DNA of 64,000 bases from NCBI RefSeq assembly GCF_023276375.1, contig NZ_JALLPK010000001.1, positions 1,178,001 to 1,242,000 of the forward strand. Reading direction: 5' to 3'. The DNA is from Halocatena marina. GTDB taxonomy: Archaea; Halobacteriota; Halobacteria; Halobacteriales; Haloarculaceae. The notes under the pieces are model-generated. The model saw only the letters and a program-made list of their open reading frames with translations, had not been told where the DNA came from and made no database searches. This document shows, one piece after another, positions 17,114 to 26,821 of this stretch. Made by a program: the position numbers and the translations under genes. The number at the start of each line of letters is the position of its first letter. The first letter of the stretch is position 1.

Positions 17114-18055
17114 TCAAAGCTGCTCTTCTGGAGGAACGAACGGACCGACCGACACTGTGTAGCGAGCGACCGAGGCGGCTCTCAGAATGAAGCTGAGTAA
17201 GATCGATACGGGAATAAAGACAATAGCGATGCCGAGACTAACAACTTCGGCCAGCAAGGGCTGTGCGACAGTCGTACTCGGAATTGTCGTATACATTGTT
17301 GTCACGAGGAAGGTACCAAGCAGGACAGGAACACCGATATATGCCAGCAGACGCGATAGTTGTGCGAGATCTTGTTGGATCGCAATTGTCTTAAAAAACT
17401 GCCGAGCGATCGCAACCGATTTAATGAGCTCTAGAATCGACTCAAGTTCATCGCGGGCTTCTTCGGAAAACTTCACGTTGTCTGTCCGAAGAAGGCGGTC
17501 TGTCGCTGTAAGATTCTGCGCGTATGCTGGTCCAAGTAGTGTCGAGACAATCTGGAGGGTATCTTCGGTCCCCTCCACGCTCTCAATATTGCTTGCATAG
17601 GTACGGACATCCGAGAGATATTCGTCGATGTCGTTTTCCGCGTTCCGATCCGTTTCACTGAGTGCGTTCTCGAACGCATTCGCTCGCTCGGTAATCGTCT
17701 CACCAATGAGGACGAGGAACTTGTCTGGTTGATTCGGGCTTCCCGGCTTTCCGGCAAGATCTTCGACCGTATGACGGAAATCAAGTGAGCCATCAATTCG
17801 GTCTGTGAGTCCGTTAATCGTCCCAAACACCCGTGAGAGAATCATCTGATTCACTGTGAGTGTGATCGTTATGAGCGAGAATATCCCCGAAACGATGCCA
17901 CTGCCGAACATCGTTGAGACAGCACTTGCTGGTCGAAACGTGATGAGTCCAAGTGTCGTGAGGCCGTACGTGACGAGAAACGAGCCAATCACGAAGAGAC
18001 TAGCAACGATCAACCGGTCTCCATCGATCAACACCCACTTTTTTGCGCTATTCAT
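17114..18055 (-). CDS. Multi-pass membrane protein, unknown function
   Basis: A 313-residue protein with two N-terminal membrane helices (about 12-35, 45-70), a long soluble segment of about 160 residues rich in helices and charged residues, then two C-terminal helices (about 235-258, 268-295). No catalytic motif seen. It starts 29 nt after the lipoprotein gene at 18085-18477 and likely shares its transcript, so it may form an envelope pair with it. Confidence 0.8.
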   Translation of the reverse strand: MNSAKKWVLIDGDRLIVASLFVIGSFLVTYGLTTLGLITFRPASAVSTMFGSGIVSGIFSLITITLTVNQMILSRVFGTINGLTDRIDGSLDFRHTVEDLAGKPGSPNQPDKFLVLIGETITERANAFENALSETDRNAENDIDEYLSDVRTYASNIESVEGTEDTLQIVSTLLGPAYAQNLTATDRLLRTDNVKFSEEARDELESILELIKSVAIARQFFKTIAIQQDLAQLSRLLAYIGVPVLLGTFLVTTMYTTIPSTTVAQPLLAEVVSLGIAIVFIPVSILLSFILRAASVARYTVSVGPFVPPEEQL

Positions 18056-18084
18056 GTTGTTTTAGACGTAGATGTACTCCCATC

Positions 18085-18477
18085 TCATACCATCTGATCG
18101 CCAGTGATTGTGACGTTGCGTGACTCAACTGTTGTTGCATTGATTGTGTTAACAGCGACAACTGTCGCGGTGCCGTTCGTCGGAAGCATCACCGTTGTTG
18201 TCGATTCACCGCTATCGAGTGTGGTCTTGTAAAACGATTTTCCGTCCGAGGTGATTACGTTCAGCTGCGTTACTCCGTGACTTGTCGTCGCATTGGACGA
18301 GAGCGTGACTGTCGTTGCGACCTGCCCAGTTGCGAGAGCTCCAGAAACAGACGCTGTCTCGAAAACGGTTGAACCAGCCGTATCGAAATTGACGCTCGGA
18401 TTGAGAGTGAGACAACCACTGCTCGCAGTGATCATGATTACGGCGACGGTAAGTAGTAGATATCGTCGTTGGATCAC
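18085..18477 (-). CDS. Putative lipoprotein
   Basis: A 130-residue protein starting with GTG at 18477 (IQRRYLLLTVAVIMITASSGC). Seen: a basic n-region, hydrophobic core and lipobox ending in Cys, then a Thr/Ser/Val-rich beta-strand domain (TVFETASVSGALATGQVATTV, NVTITGDQMV), typical of haloarchaeal surface proteins. The longer frame to 18561 would bury the signal, so the GTG is preferred. First gene of a pair with the membrane protein at 17114. Confidence 0.65.
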   Translation of the reverse strand: MIQRRYLLLTVAVIMITASSGCLTLNPSVNFDTAGSTVFETASVSGALATGQVATTVTLSSNATTSHGVTQLNVITSDGKSFYKTTLDSGESTTTVMLPTNGTATVVAVNTINATTVESRNVTITGDQMV

Positions 18478-18603
18478 GATACTTACAGACGGTAGTTGGG
18501 TGCTTAATACCAACGGTGACGTGTGCAGAGGTTGGAATGATCCAACAGGTTGCAGAAGCATGCACCAATTATAGGTAACGTCGTCTTGCTAGTGCAAGGT
18601 GCT

Positions 18604-18843
18604 ATGGCAATGATTGATGAAAGTGACGAGGGTAAGACTGTCGTCGATCCCTCGGGCGAGACTGTCGGTATCGTCGTTGACGTCGACAACACCATCGCGC
18701 ACGTCGAACCAGACCCCGGATTGACCGATCGAATTGCTACGGAACTCGGTTGGGGTGACTCCGATGAAGAAACCTACCACCTAGAGAGTGATGCGGTCGA
18801 TACCATCACGGATGACGAGATCCGACTCGAACGTCACCACTGA
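18604..18843 (+). CDS. PRC-barrel-like small protein
   Basis: A 79-residue acidic protein starting MAMIDESDEGK. The pattern KTVVDPSGETVGIVVDVDNTIAHVEPD ... YHLESDAVDTITDDEIRLE is that of a PRC-barrel-like beta domain, common in haloarchaea and thought to mediate interactions with other proteins or RNA. Start 18604 is preferred to 18550, whose extra residues are unlike the family. Monocistronic. Confidence 0.75.
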   Translation: MAMIDESDEGKTVVDPSGETVGIVVDVDNTIAHVEPDPGLTDRIATELGWGDSDEETYHLESDAVDTITDDEIRLERHH

Positions 18844-18995
18844 CCGAGACAACGCGATCATCCTCCCGATTATTTTTGATCGTTGGCGTTGACCAACAGC
18901 AGTGCTTGTATTCTGTGAAAGCTGCCAAAGAACACGTTTGAAAGGACCGGTCATCCACCCTCTTCGATGATCCGTCGTGAGTTGGTGGCAAGGCC

Positions 18996-19883
18996 TCAGT
19001 CTTCGTTAACAGCACCCTTCTCGTTTTCCCCTGACTGTTGGCTCTGTTCGTACACTTGCATATAACCGCCAGTAAGGCCAGTCTCGCCAGTACTCCCACG
19101 AGCGACGTGTCCGTATTTCACCAATGCAACGAAGAAGACACCACCAATTGCATTGCCGAGCGTTGCGACCAGCAGAAAGTGACTGTACGCCCCGATTCCC
19201 AGAGGAGTCGCCAGTACGGCGGCAGTCATCTCGATATGACCAGCAATGGAGTGTGGGAGATGCGTAAATCCGATCAAAAGCGTCGTGAACCAGACGAAAA
19301 AGATACGTCCAGACGAATCACGAACAGCCGTCACGAGCCACGATAAGAGGCCCATCAACCAGCCAGCGAGCACTGCACCCCCGAAGAGCCCGAGCGTACT
19401 ATGTGTTGTATAGGGGGCCACGATTTTTCCCAGCACCGAGAGCTCAAAAATCCCGAACTCGGGACCGATGACAACAGCAAAGCCAGCGAAAATAAGACCA
19501 CCGAGGATATTGCCAGCGTAGATGATCCCCCACGTGCTTGCGAGATCCCAGATTGATCGCTGTCGATCTAACACAGGAAGGACTGCAAGTGTCGTATGCT
19601 CCGTGAACAGCTCCGAACGACCGAGAATCACGAAAATGAATCCAACGGTGTAGGCATTTGCAGTAAGGAGCTGACTCACCAACTCCGACTGTCCATGTGC
19701 GAGTGTTGCGACGGCTGCAACTGCGATGAGCGTAAAGCCGAGATCTAACCCGGCAGACACGGCCGATAAGAAGAGACTACTAGACGACCGGTTGAACTCC
19801 CGCAACCCAGCTCGTATCTCCTGTGCCAAGACCTGATTGTACGATTTCTGAGTGTCGGATGGATCTACCGAACGATTGCCCAT
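18996..19883 (-). CDS. Formate/nitrite transporter (FNT) family channel
   Basis: A 295-residue integral membrane protein with six predicted helices, in the FNT family of anion channels (formate, nitrite, hydrosulfide, lactate). Seen: the N-terminal soluble helix, hydrophobic repeats such as GGLIFAGFAVVIG, and the FTHLPHSIAGHIEMTAAV segment with the His/Asn-type pore region. Substrate not determinable from sequence; with two sulfite-oxidase-like enzymes nearby, a sulfur or nitrogen oxyanion is possible, which is only inference. The C-terminal tail is hydrophilic and disordered. Confidence 0.88.
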   Translation of the reverse strand: MGNRSVDPSDTQKSYNQVLAQEIRAGLREFNRSSSSLFLSAVSAGLDLGFTLIAVAAVATLAHGQSELVSQLLTANAYTVGFIFVILGRSELFTEHTTLAVLPVLDRQRSIWDLASTWGIIYAGNILGGLIFAGFAVVIGPEFGIFELSVLGKIVAPYTTHSTLGLFGGAVLAGWLMGLLSWLVTAVRDSSGRIFFVWFTTLLIGFTHLPHSIAGHIEMTAAVLATPLGIGAYSHFLLVATLGNAIGGVFFVALVKYGHVARGSTGETGLTGGYMQVYEQSQQSGENEKGAVNED

Positions 19884-20046
19884 ATTGCTACTGTGTGTCT
19901 GATGGATATTGATGCTTTCCCACTGATGTCGTCTGCGTACCGTTTGATAAAGAGCGTCCGATTTATGTTCTCTCCGGAGCGTCCCGTTACACCGCTTGCG
20001 TTAGGCTATCGTGTCATGCGTCGTCTGGCTCGCTTCTGTCGACCAT

Positions 20047-21621
20047 TTATTGTGTGGATGATAGGATCTCGTCCATCCATGCATAGATGTCGTTTGATGC
20101 GACGGATTCGCGCATCGATGTCATTCTGTTGTTGCGATCTGTCGTCTCCATCATCACCGCTTGCTCGATAGTGGTGGCGAACGCATCCGTATCGTATGGA
20201 TTGACCGTGAGTGCGTATTCACCGAGTTCTTCGTGTGCGCCAGTCTGATCGGAGAGCACAAGCACGCCACAGGTTCTGATGGCATCATTTTGGTTGTCCC
20301 ATTCCTTGTCTGTTGCGTCTCGCTTTGGGTCACCACAGTCGACTTGTGCTGCGATGAACTCTTTTGCGACAAGGTTCATTCCATCCCGGAGAGCACTGAC
20401 GATCATCACGTCGCTATAGCGGTAGAGACCATAGAGTTCTTCATCGGTGAGCCAGTCGTCGATGTAGACAATTGGTTGCCACGTATCTGTACTGAATCGA
20501 TCGTTGATGCGCTTGACTGCCTCGACCACAGTTTGCTGAAGATCCCGGTACTCCGGAATAAGAGAACGGCTCTCGTCAGCTTTTTGTACATAGGTCAGTT
20601 CACCTCGCCACTCTGGACTCGTCTCCCACAATCGTTCGAGTGTATTGAGGCGCTCAACGATTCCTTTTGTATAGTCGAGCCGATCAACACCGACGGCAAT
20701 TCGGGTGCTCCTGTCGATGTCATACGTGTCGGTGAACTTCGACCAGAACGACGGGGAGACCGATTCAGCGGTTCGTTCGATTGCAGGGGCATCAACACCC
20801 ATTGGGAACGACTTGACGTGTGTCGTGTGTCCGTCGTACCGAACACGATTGTTGTCGTGGTCGACAAATGCGTTCTGTAGTCCGTTGTCCACGCAGTCGA
20901 GGAAGTTCTCGCAGTAACGATCGATATGGAATCCAAGTAAATCGTTTCCGAGCAGTCCTTCGAGCAACCGCTCTGCTTGTGGACACGCGCGAAAGGTATC
21001 CCACCCTGGCCACGTGATGTGCCAAAAATGCAGCAGGAACGTCGATTCAGGAACTGATTCACGGACCATCTGGGGTGCCAGCGCGAAATGGTAGTCCTGA
21101 AACCACACAACCGAGTTGGATGTCGTCCGTTCTTCAACCACCTCCGCAAACGTTTCGTTCACCTGTCGGTAGCGTTGCCAGTAGCGCTCTGCGAACTCGG
21201 TCTTCCAGACACCGCCGTGACAGAGGGGCCAAAGAACACGGTTGCTGTAGCCATAGTAGTACCCTTCAATTTCGTCGTCGGAGAGCCAGATCCGTCTGAG
21301 CGTGTAGGCCTTCGACTCGGGCGGCATTTTCACTGTTCCGTCACTACCGGTCACCTCGCGGTCAGCTTCGCCATCCCCCCACGCGACCCACGTTCCACCA
21401 ACTTGCTGAACAACCGGATCGAGACCCGCTGTGAGTCCGCCAGCAGGTCGATCAACTGATACCTCTCTGTTTCCGTCGTCTCCTGCTTCGTAGTAGTGAC
21501 TGTACGGTTGCCGGTTCGAGACGATGACGAGATTCTGGTCTTCACCGAGCACTGGTTCAGAGTCGCCTCGCTCTGTGCCGTTGGAATCGGTCGGTAGACT
21601 GTCGCCATTTGCACCAGTCAT
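20047..21621 (-). CDS. otsA: Trehalose-6-phosphate synthase (GT20)
   Basis: Glycosyltransferase family 20 enzyme joining a nucleotide-activated glucose with glucose-6-phosphate to form trehalose-6-phosphate, a step in making a compatible solute. Seen: N-terminal IVSNRQPYSHYY, the acceptor-site region LLHFWHITWPGWDTFRACP, the donor-site motif VAVGVDRLDYTKGI, and GMNLVAKEFIAAQ near the C-terminus. At 524 residues it is full length. No otsB phosphatase is adjacent: the next gene is the FNT channel. A possible TATA element lies about 135 nt upstream (21755-21765). Confidence 0.93.
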   Translation of the reverse strand: MTGANGDSLPTDSNGTERGDSEPVLGEDQNLVIVSNRQPYSHYYEAGDDGNREVSVDRPAGGLTAGLDPVVQQVGGTWVAWGDGEADREVTGSDGTVKMPPESKAYTLRRIWLSDDEIEGYYYGYSNRVLWPLCHGGVWKTEFAERYWQRYRQVNETFAEVVEERTTSNSVVWFQDYHFALAPQMVRESVPESTFLLHFWHITWPGWDTFRACPQAERLLEGLLGNDLLGFHIDRYCENFLDCVDNGLQNAFVDHDNNRVRYDGHTTHVKSFPMGVDAPAIERTAESVSPSFWSKFTDTYDIDRSTRIAVGVDRLDYTKGIVERLNTLERLWETSPEWRGELTYVQKADESRSLIPEYRDLQQTVVEAVKRINDRFSTDTWQPIVYIDDWLTDEELYGLYRYSDVMIVSALRDGMNLVAKEFIAAQVDCGDPKRDATDKEWDNQNDAIRTCGVLVLSDQTGAHEELGEYALTVNPYDTDAFATTIEQAVMMETTDRNNRMTSMRESVASNDIYAWMDEILSSTQ

Positions 21622-22238
21622 GATCGATGAGTCGAGCAGAGCAACTTCCTGAATGAAGATGCGTCGCTACGGACCAACAGAACCCTTGTCTGCCGATCGG
21701 ATCGGGCTGCCGATGAAGGATCGACATCGTTCATATGTTTGGAATTTGGTCTGGGAACATATATTCTCTGACCCTGCAACAACCAGTGTGTCTGCGTTCC
21801 CATTGCACCGTTGCTGTACATCACATGCAAGTCCGATCCATCCTTGCTCGACACGAATCTCACAAAAACATTGACTATCTATCGATCCAATTTGTGTTCG
21901 CTGTCGGGTTGTGGATTGCTTTGTTATATATCCCTTGCTGTTACAAGCATACGTTTGTAATGCATTCGTGCAGTAAGGACCCCCGCGTTCTCACGTCCAT
22001 ACGATCATATTTCATGTCTGATTTGGTGGTGAGAGTGTTTCTCTACAGCAGCAATCTGTGGCCGGGATGGGGACGTTCTGGATATTCGTTTCGTTCACAA
22101 TGAGTTTCGGCATGGTCTCAGCTGCACCGAATTCATTTTTCGCGGATAAACGCAAAAACAGCAATATGTCTCCACAGCGCATTCGAACAGGATCACGCGA
22201 CGATGCAACTGGTCCACACGCCGGTACGAATCACTCTT
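21622..22238. other. otsA upstream region with 28-bp repeat, no confirmed gene
   Basis: About 600 bases. It holds the inverted 28-bp repeat copy at 21934-21961. Overlapping frames are weak. One frame in 22058-22261 (ATG at 22067: MGTFWIFVSFTMSFGMVSAAP...) looks like a possible signal/membrane start followed by a hydrophilic tail, but cannot be supported further. Confidence 0.4.
21934..21961 (-). repeat. 28-bp repeat, copy 2 (inverted partner at 5544)
   Basis: Exact reverse complement of 5544-5571, with core TTACAAGCATACGTTTGTAA. A TTATATA element (21924-21930) just before it would put the palindromic core around a plus-strand transcription start. It is 313 bp upstream of otsA. Together the copies bound a 16.4-kb segment in inverted orientation. 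Confidence 0.8.
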
Positions 22239-22385
22239 TTAGAGCACCCTCCGTGACATGATAAACAATCCGATCAACAGGAGTCCGATACCCCAGTATA
22301 GCGAATCGTACGGAAGAACTTTCAGTGCAAGTGTGACGACGCCCGAAGTGAACAACGACCAGCCAATGGTAGTATCGTATCCCAC
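22239..22385 (-). CDS. Tiny two-helix membrane protein
   Basis: A 48-residue frame from GTG at 22385: VGYDTTIGWSLFTSGVVTLA followed by LKVLPYDSLYWGIGLLLIGL and FIMSRRVL, ending at 22239. It has two hydrophobic segments separated by a short LPYDS turn and a basic C-terminus, the layout of many small haloarchaeal membrane proteins. A TATATT element lies about 20 nt upstream. The next gene upstream in the frame is blocked by a stop. Function unknown. Confidence 0.5.
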   Translation of the reverse strand: MGYDTTIGWSLFTSGVVTLALKVLPYDSLYWGIGLLLIGLFIMSRRVL

Positions 22386-22527
22386 ACGGTGAATCGATGC
22401 CGAATATACTTAGGATTGTAGCTTGATTATCTCACTCATTCACTCACAATTCACCATGAGAAACTGTTCTCGTGACTGTCGTGATTCGACCACAACAACT
22501 AACCGACCCACCTGCGTTACTCCGTTG

Positions 22528-22653
22528 ATGCGACTATCAACTCCGATCCTAGTACTTGGTGCAGTCCTATTCGCGCTCCCTGTTCCCGGTACCTTCGTCG
22601 CTGGGGGGATCGTTCTCGCTATCGGTGTGATCGCACGGTTGCTAGGAGAATGA
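22528..22653 (+). CDS. Tiny two-helix membrane protein
   Basis: A 41-residue frame from ATG 22528 (MRLSTPILVLGAVLFALPVP then GTFVAGGIVLAIGVIARLLGE). Two hydrophobic helices joined by a PVPG turn. The frame is open upstream to 22423 but the extra part is Cys/Thr-rich and unlike protein. Divergent from the similar small membrane gene at 22239-22385. Function unknown. Confidence 0.5.
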   Translation: MRLSTPILVLGAVLFALPVPGTFVAGGIVLAIGVIARLLGE

Positions 22654-22749
22654 CTGGATATCGGTTAACCAATATTTGTTCTATAACTGTATCAGTCGAT
22701 GAATAGTAGCTGAGCGACGAGATAAACGAAACATCTCGACGAAATGCGG

Positions 22750-23715
22750 CTATGCTGTTGGTTCTGGAGTGTATTCCGGACCAACGACGATCTCTAGTGC
22801 ACGGGGACGGACGTGCAGAGACAGCTGTTTGTGGTTGCTTATCTCGCCGTCGAGGCTAAACTCGATGGGCTTCTCTTGCTGGTGTTTGATTTCGAGATGT
22901 TCGGACGTGATATGCGTCACGTGCTCGGTTTCCCCGCCAAAGAAGCGCTGTATTGCAGCCTCTGTGAGCATCTCGTTTGTCGGCATTTCTTCGACAATCG
23001 TGATATCAAAGCGGCCATCTTCTACGTTCGCCTGCCCACCACCCGGAAATCGACGTGCATTGCCGATAAGAATACACAGTGCGTCGCCGGTCCACGTCGA
23101 TCCCGCTGCTGTGGATTCGTTTGTATCGATCTCAACGTGGAGCGGATCAAAATCAGCCGCATGTTGTAATCCTGTGATCGCGTATGCAAGCGTACCAAAG
23201 CGCTCTTTTAGATTGGAATCTGTTTCTGAACTCGTTTTTGCCGTAAGTCCTGCAATACAAGAATTCATAAACGGCTCTGTGTCAGCGACACCCAGATCGA
23301 TGCATCGTTTTTCCCCAGCATCGAGGAGTTCGAAGGCCTGCTCGATACTCATCACACCGATATTCTGTGCGAAGTTGTTTCCTGTTCCCCCCGGAATGAC
23401 TGCAACCGTGACGTCGTCGAGCGCATCTGCCTGATCGAGTCCGTGGATAACGTGGTGTATCGTTCCATCACCACCGCACGCCGCGAGCAGTCGAACGCCG
23501 TCCTCGGCGGCCTCTTTTGCGAGCGTAACTGCGTCTCCAGGCTCCGTTGTTTCCACAACCGTGTATCCACGTTCCGTAGCGCGTGAATGCACTTCATCAG
23601 CGTGATCTTCTGTTCCGCTTGCGGGATTTAGGATGATTCGACACTGCTTACCAGTGGTGTCAGAACCAGCAGTGCCTGTGTGTTCATCACCGCGGATATT
23701 GTCTTTATCTGTCAT
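22750..23715 (-). CDS. Diacylglycerol/lipid kinase family protein
   Basis: A 321-residue protein of the DAGK catalytic/YegS-BmrU lipid kinase family, which phosphorylates lipid or sphingosine-like alcohols with ATP. Seen: RIILNPASGTEDHADE, the nucleotide-loop ACGGDGTIHHVIHGL, IPGGTGNNFAQNIGV, and the second beta-sandwich domain with GGGQANVEDGRFDITIVEE and SLDGEI. The N-terminal 25 residues are hydrophilic and probably disordered. In haloarchaea the natural substrate may be an archaeal lipid precursor (inference). Confidence 0.88.
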   Translation of the reverse strand: MTDKDNIRGDEHTGTAGSDTTGKQCRIILNPASGTEDHADEVHSRATERGYTVVETTEPGDAVTLAKEAAEDGVRLLAACGGDGTIHHVIHGLDQADALDDVTVAVIPGGTGNNFAQNIGVMSIEQAFELLDAGEKRCIDLGVADTEPFMNSCIAGLTAKTSSETDSNLKERFGTLAYAITGLQHAADFDPLHVEIDTNESTAAGSTWTGDALCILIGNARRFPGGGQANVEDGRFDITIVEEMPTNEMLTEAAIQRFFGGETEHVTHITSEHLEIKHQQEKPIEFSLDGEISNHKQLSLHVRPRALEIVVGPEYTPEPTA

Positions 23716-24385
23716 TATACAGTGTGAATATTGAATTGGTTATCGACGAAATAGTTGTATATCGAATACGTTGTCAGCGCTATCGAATGCAACGAGAGTC
23801 GTCGTCGAGATACCCGTTATCGTCTGCATCATCGTTTCCGGCTGAAGCTTCAGCAATCAATAACAGGATTGCGTCCTGTAAATAGGTACTGGCTCTGGTG
23901 GAATGAGTTTTCGACGGTCGGACATGGCACAGCTATCCAGTCTGATCTCTGCAGCGAGAACGGTCATTGAGCACGCTCGATGTTCATGTTGTGCTACTCA
24001 CGCGAAGTCGGACGGCTCAGTACCAATCCCCGAATTCGGTCACAAAAGCCGATGGTTGGGTACTTTCTTCGATGGACAGTATCAGGGTGAATCCTATGGT
24101 GTGAATTGGTGTTGTGGTTGGTGATACAATACCTGACGTCAGATGATCGACGGAGCAACATTGTTATTTGTCCGCCTCCGATTGTTGGATCAGTGACGAT
24201 GCACTGGCGTGGACAATCCGCAGCGATCAACGACAAACACTCGTATCTCGGAATGAAGAATACGTCTTACATATCAATGGTGGCGTTTTTGTGATTACGC
24301 TTTTGTCGGCGCGATCGATGAACGGTGCATCAACTCCTTCGATACCCAGCTTTCTGAGCTGTTACGTTCATCTGGTTCAGGATCA
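23716..24385. other. 670-bp spacer with two adjacent dyads
   Basis: No supported gene. It holds a perfect 14-bp palindrome GCTGAAGCTTCAGC at 23841-23854 and, 8 nt further, a hairpin ACAGGA-ttgcg-TCCTGT at 23863-23879. Frames near 24168-24398 look partly protein-like (LVSRNEEYVLHINGGVFVIT) but have no start signal, neighbours or family support. Confidence 0.4.
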
Positions 24386-25048
24386 ATGGTCACAGTAGAT
24401 CTTCACACTCACTCTCGATTTTTTCATGGCTTCAGTGGTCGCCCAACTGCGTTCGATCCACTCGGTGTACGACTTCTGATGGCCTTCGCGAAGTGGCACG
24501 ACCTCGATGCAGTTGCAGTGACCAACCACGACTACTACAGTCAGTTCGACATCGACACAGGAGACGTAACCGTCGTCCCAGGCATCGAGATTTCGACGAC
24601 TGATGGGCACGTTCTAGTAATCGGTCCAAATCCTCCTGCTCGGACCACAGCAGGCACACTCACACCGGAGGAAGCTATCGATATCGCGCACGATCGAGGA
24701 TGTGCTGCGATTGTTGCTCACCCCTTCCGAAACAGTTCGGTTCGGAAGTTAGACCTCCCGTTCGATGCTTACGAAGTCAATGGGAAGCGTTCAGTTGCAA
24801 TCGAGCATCTGCAACAGCTAGCTAATTCGAATGGACTGCCGCTCGTCGGCGGTAGTGACGCTCATTACCCCTTTGAAGTCGGACGAGCATACACCGAAAT
24901 TGAGGTTGATGAGATCACACCAGAATCGGTCGTTGATGCTGTTCAGGACGGTCGCGTCGAATACCAGCTGAACGAATCCTTATCGACACGTCTGATAGGA
25001 CGGCTCTATAAGCTAATCCATCAATACAAGGGCCATACTAGTGGATAA
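24386..25048 (+). CDS. PHP-domain metal-dependent phosphoesterase
   Basis: A 220-residue protein of the PHP (polymerase and histidinol phosphatase) family, metal-dependent phosphoesterases. Seen: the N-terminal metal motif VDLHTHSRF, then AVAVTNHDYY, PGIEISTTDGHVLVIG, the third site AIVAHPFR and the last site GGSDAHYPFEVGRAYTE. The His/Asp/Glu ligand set looks complete. Substrate unknown. Start ATG at 24386. It precedes a gene desert. Confidence 0.88.
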   Translation: MVTVDLHTHSRFFHGFSGRPTAFDPLGVRLLMAFAKWHDLDAVAVTNHDYYSQFDIDTGDVTVVPGIEISTTDGHVLVIGPNPPARTTAGTLTPEEAIDIAHDRGCAAIVAHPFRNSSVRKLDLPFDAYEVNGKRSVAIEHLQQLANSNGLPLVGGSDAHYPFEVGRAYTEIEVDEITPESVVDAVQDGRVEYQLNESLSTRLIGRLYKLIHQYKGHTSG

Positions 25049-26821
25049 CTTGTACGTCCTCAACCACATCTTCAAGACTATAAGAAATATTCGGTGATTA
25101 TTCAATAGGACGTTTTGAAATGAATTGGATATCATAGTGAGAATGATAGTACAGTAGAAGTATTTACTCACACAACAGCTGTGAGTTACATTCTTTAGAA
25201 AATCTTATCTCAATCGACACCTCAGAGAATATCTCTCTACCCACAGGGTTTAGCGCCCATTGTTGTGGGATTGGGACGCGAGAATTAGTCCCCGATCAGT
25301 GTGGGCCGTGGACATGAATCTCGATTCTTATCACGGGGCGGTATTGTGCTGTTGCCGGAGATTGTACTATCCAGACTCGCCGACAGATAATTCTCGAACA
25401 GCAATTAATTTGCGCTGTTATCTCCAATATTGGTCGGTGATTCTTGATAACAGAATCTATCATTCACTTCTCATCCATATAGCACACCATAATCTGAATA
25501 GATTGAGGATTATCAATCTGTCATCATCGCAAGAACCATCGGCTTATGAAAACTCTGAAGTATAATCGATACGATCGTTATTCGACCGTAACCCTCTAGA
25601 TAGTTATCACAGATAGATTCATCGACGAACTGGTTCTCCAGAGTTAATGGGTGGATACTTTCGAGGTAAATCGAGACAATGGTGCAATTGCTACGATGAT
25701 CCAGAGATTCCACAAATTAGTCTATCCGCTTTTTAGAATGTCTCATCCGCACTAATGGGGTTTAGTTCATTCAGGGAATGTTACCTACGGACTATGATAA
25801 GTCATAGCAATTCAATCTCTCAACCGATGTACAAGCAATAGATCGTCTCCGTCCGATATTAGTGGATGCATGAGTGGCTATCATTATTCCCGAGATCCAA
25901 AGAATCAATCAGACATCTACTATATCACTGAGAGACCTCCGTCCTCTCCTCAATACGTATCAATGTCTATATACAGACATAGATTCCAAACGACGATGAA
26001 TTCTATGTTGTAGTGTGATAATAACAATTTTGGCGGGTTTACATCCGTACTGCTGTAAATCACACCGGAATCGGACAGTCGATATGGATAATAGTGTTAC
26101 TCTGATCTTAGTTTTTCGAACTGCACGAGTTGGAAATGATCTGTATGGAGAAAGTGACTCCAAATTGAATCTCACTACAGCAACCTCACAGAACATAGCG
26201 TGTTGTGGGAACATAGAGTTATCCAATATTATTGGAAACAGCGTCCATATAATCGTTGACACAATAAGATTTATACGGACAGGCGGGATGAATCGCTGTT
26301 CTACCGTACCATGCAACGAGAGCCAACAAACCTCATCCATAAGCAACGGATGTCAGTTAGACCAGTTCCGACCGTATCTTTCTCTCCTCGTGAGATCTCG
26401 CAGAAGATTGCTTGATTTACTTCCTAACAGTATATGAGCAGGTTGGCGGCCATCATAACGCTTTGACTCAGTAATGTATCATATTTCGGTGAACGATTCG
26501 GACATGCTCTGACATGTATACAGCATTTAATCTCGCTAAGGCGAATGCACGGTAATTATCCCGACGGATGCTACCGATGGTGAATACAGCACGGGAGAGC
26601 AGTAACTGTATCCTTCATTTTAATATTTTACCATATGATATTCAAATATCATATTAGAACGTAGTCTGTGTCTACCTTTTCTGACTCATATTGGAATGTA
26701 TTTTGTCACTATAAAACAAAATGTGAGAGTTTTAGAACTATGGTATTGATGACACTTCGGTTATTCATGAGTATCGCACGCCCCAAAAGATAGAAGAGTG
26801 TGGTCGCGAGATCCGGTAACG
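25049..26821. other. AT-rich 1.77-kb gene desert
   Basis: Much more AT-rich than flanking genes. All longer frames overlap each other on both strands and lack protein-like composition. No transposase remnant, tRNA or clear repeat was recognised. A 22-bp palindrome occurs near its right end (26633). With 36564-37297 it brackets the GH3/ABC cluster. Confidence 0.6.
26633..26654. promoter_or_regulatory. 22-bp palindrome upstream of GH3 gene
   Basis: ATATGATATT-CA-AATATCATAT: perfect 10-bp arms around a 2-nt centre, 168 nt before the GH3 start. It has the size of a homodimeric regulator operator, but the AT-rich background raises the chance of coincidence. Confidence 0.4.

Noticed and set aside
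22058..22261. Frame with MGTFWIFVSFTMSFG start
   Set aside because: Possible signal/membrane start, but overlaps the tiny minus-strand gene and lacks any family support.
25249..25330. GC-richer patch in the AT-rich desert considered as a tRNA or transposon end
   Set aside because: No tRNA fold and no terminal inverted repeat or transposase frame was found.
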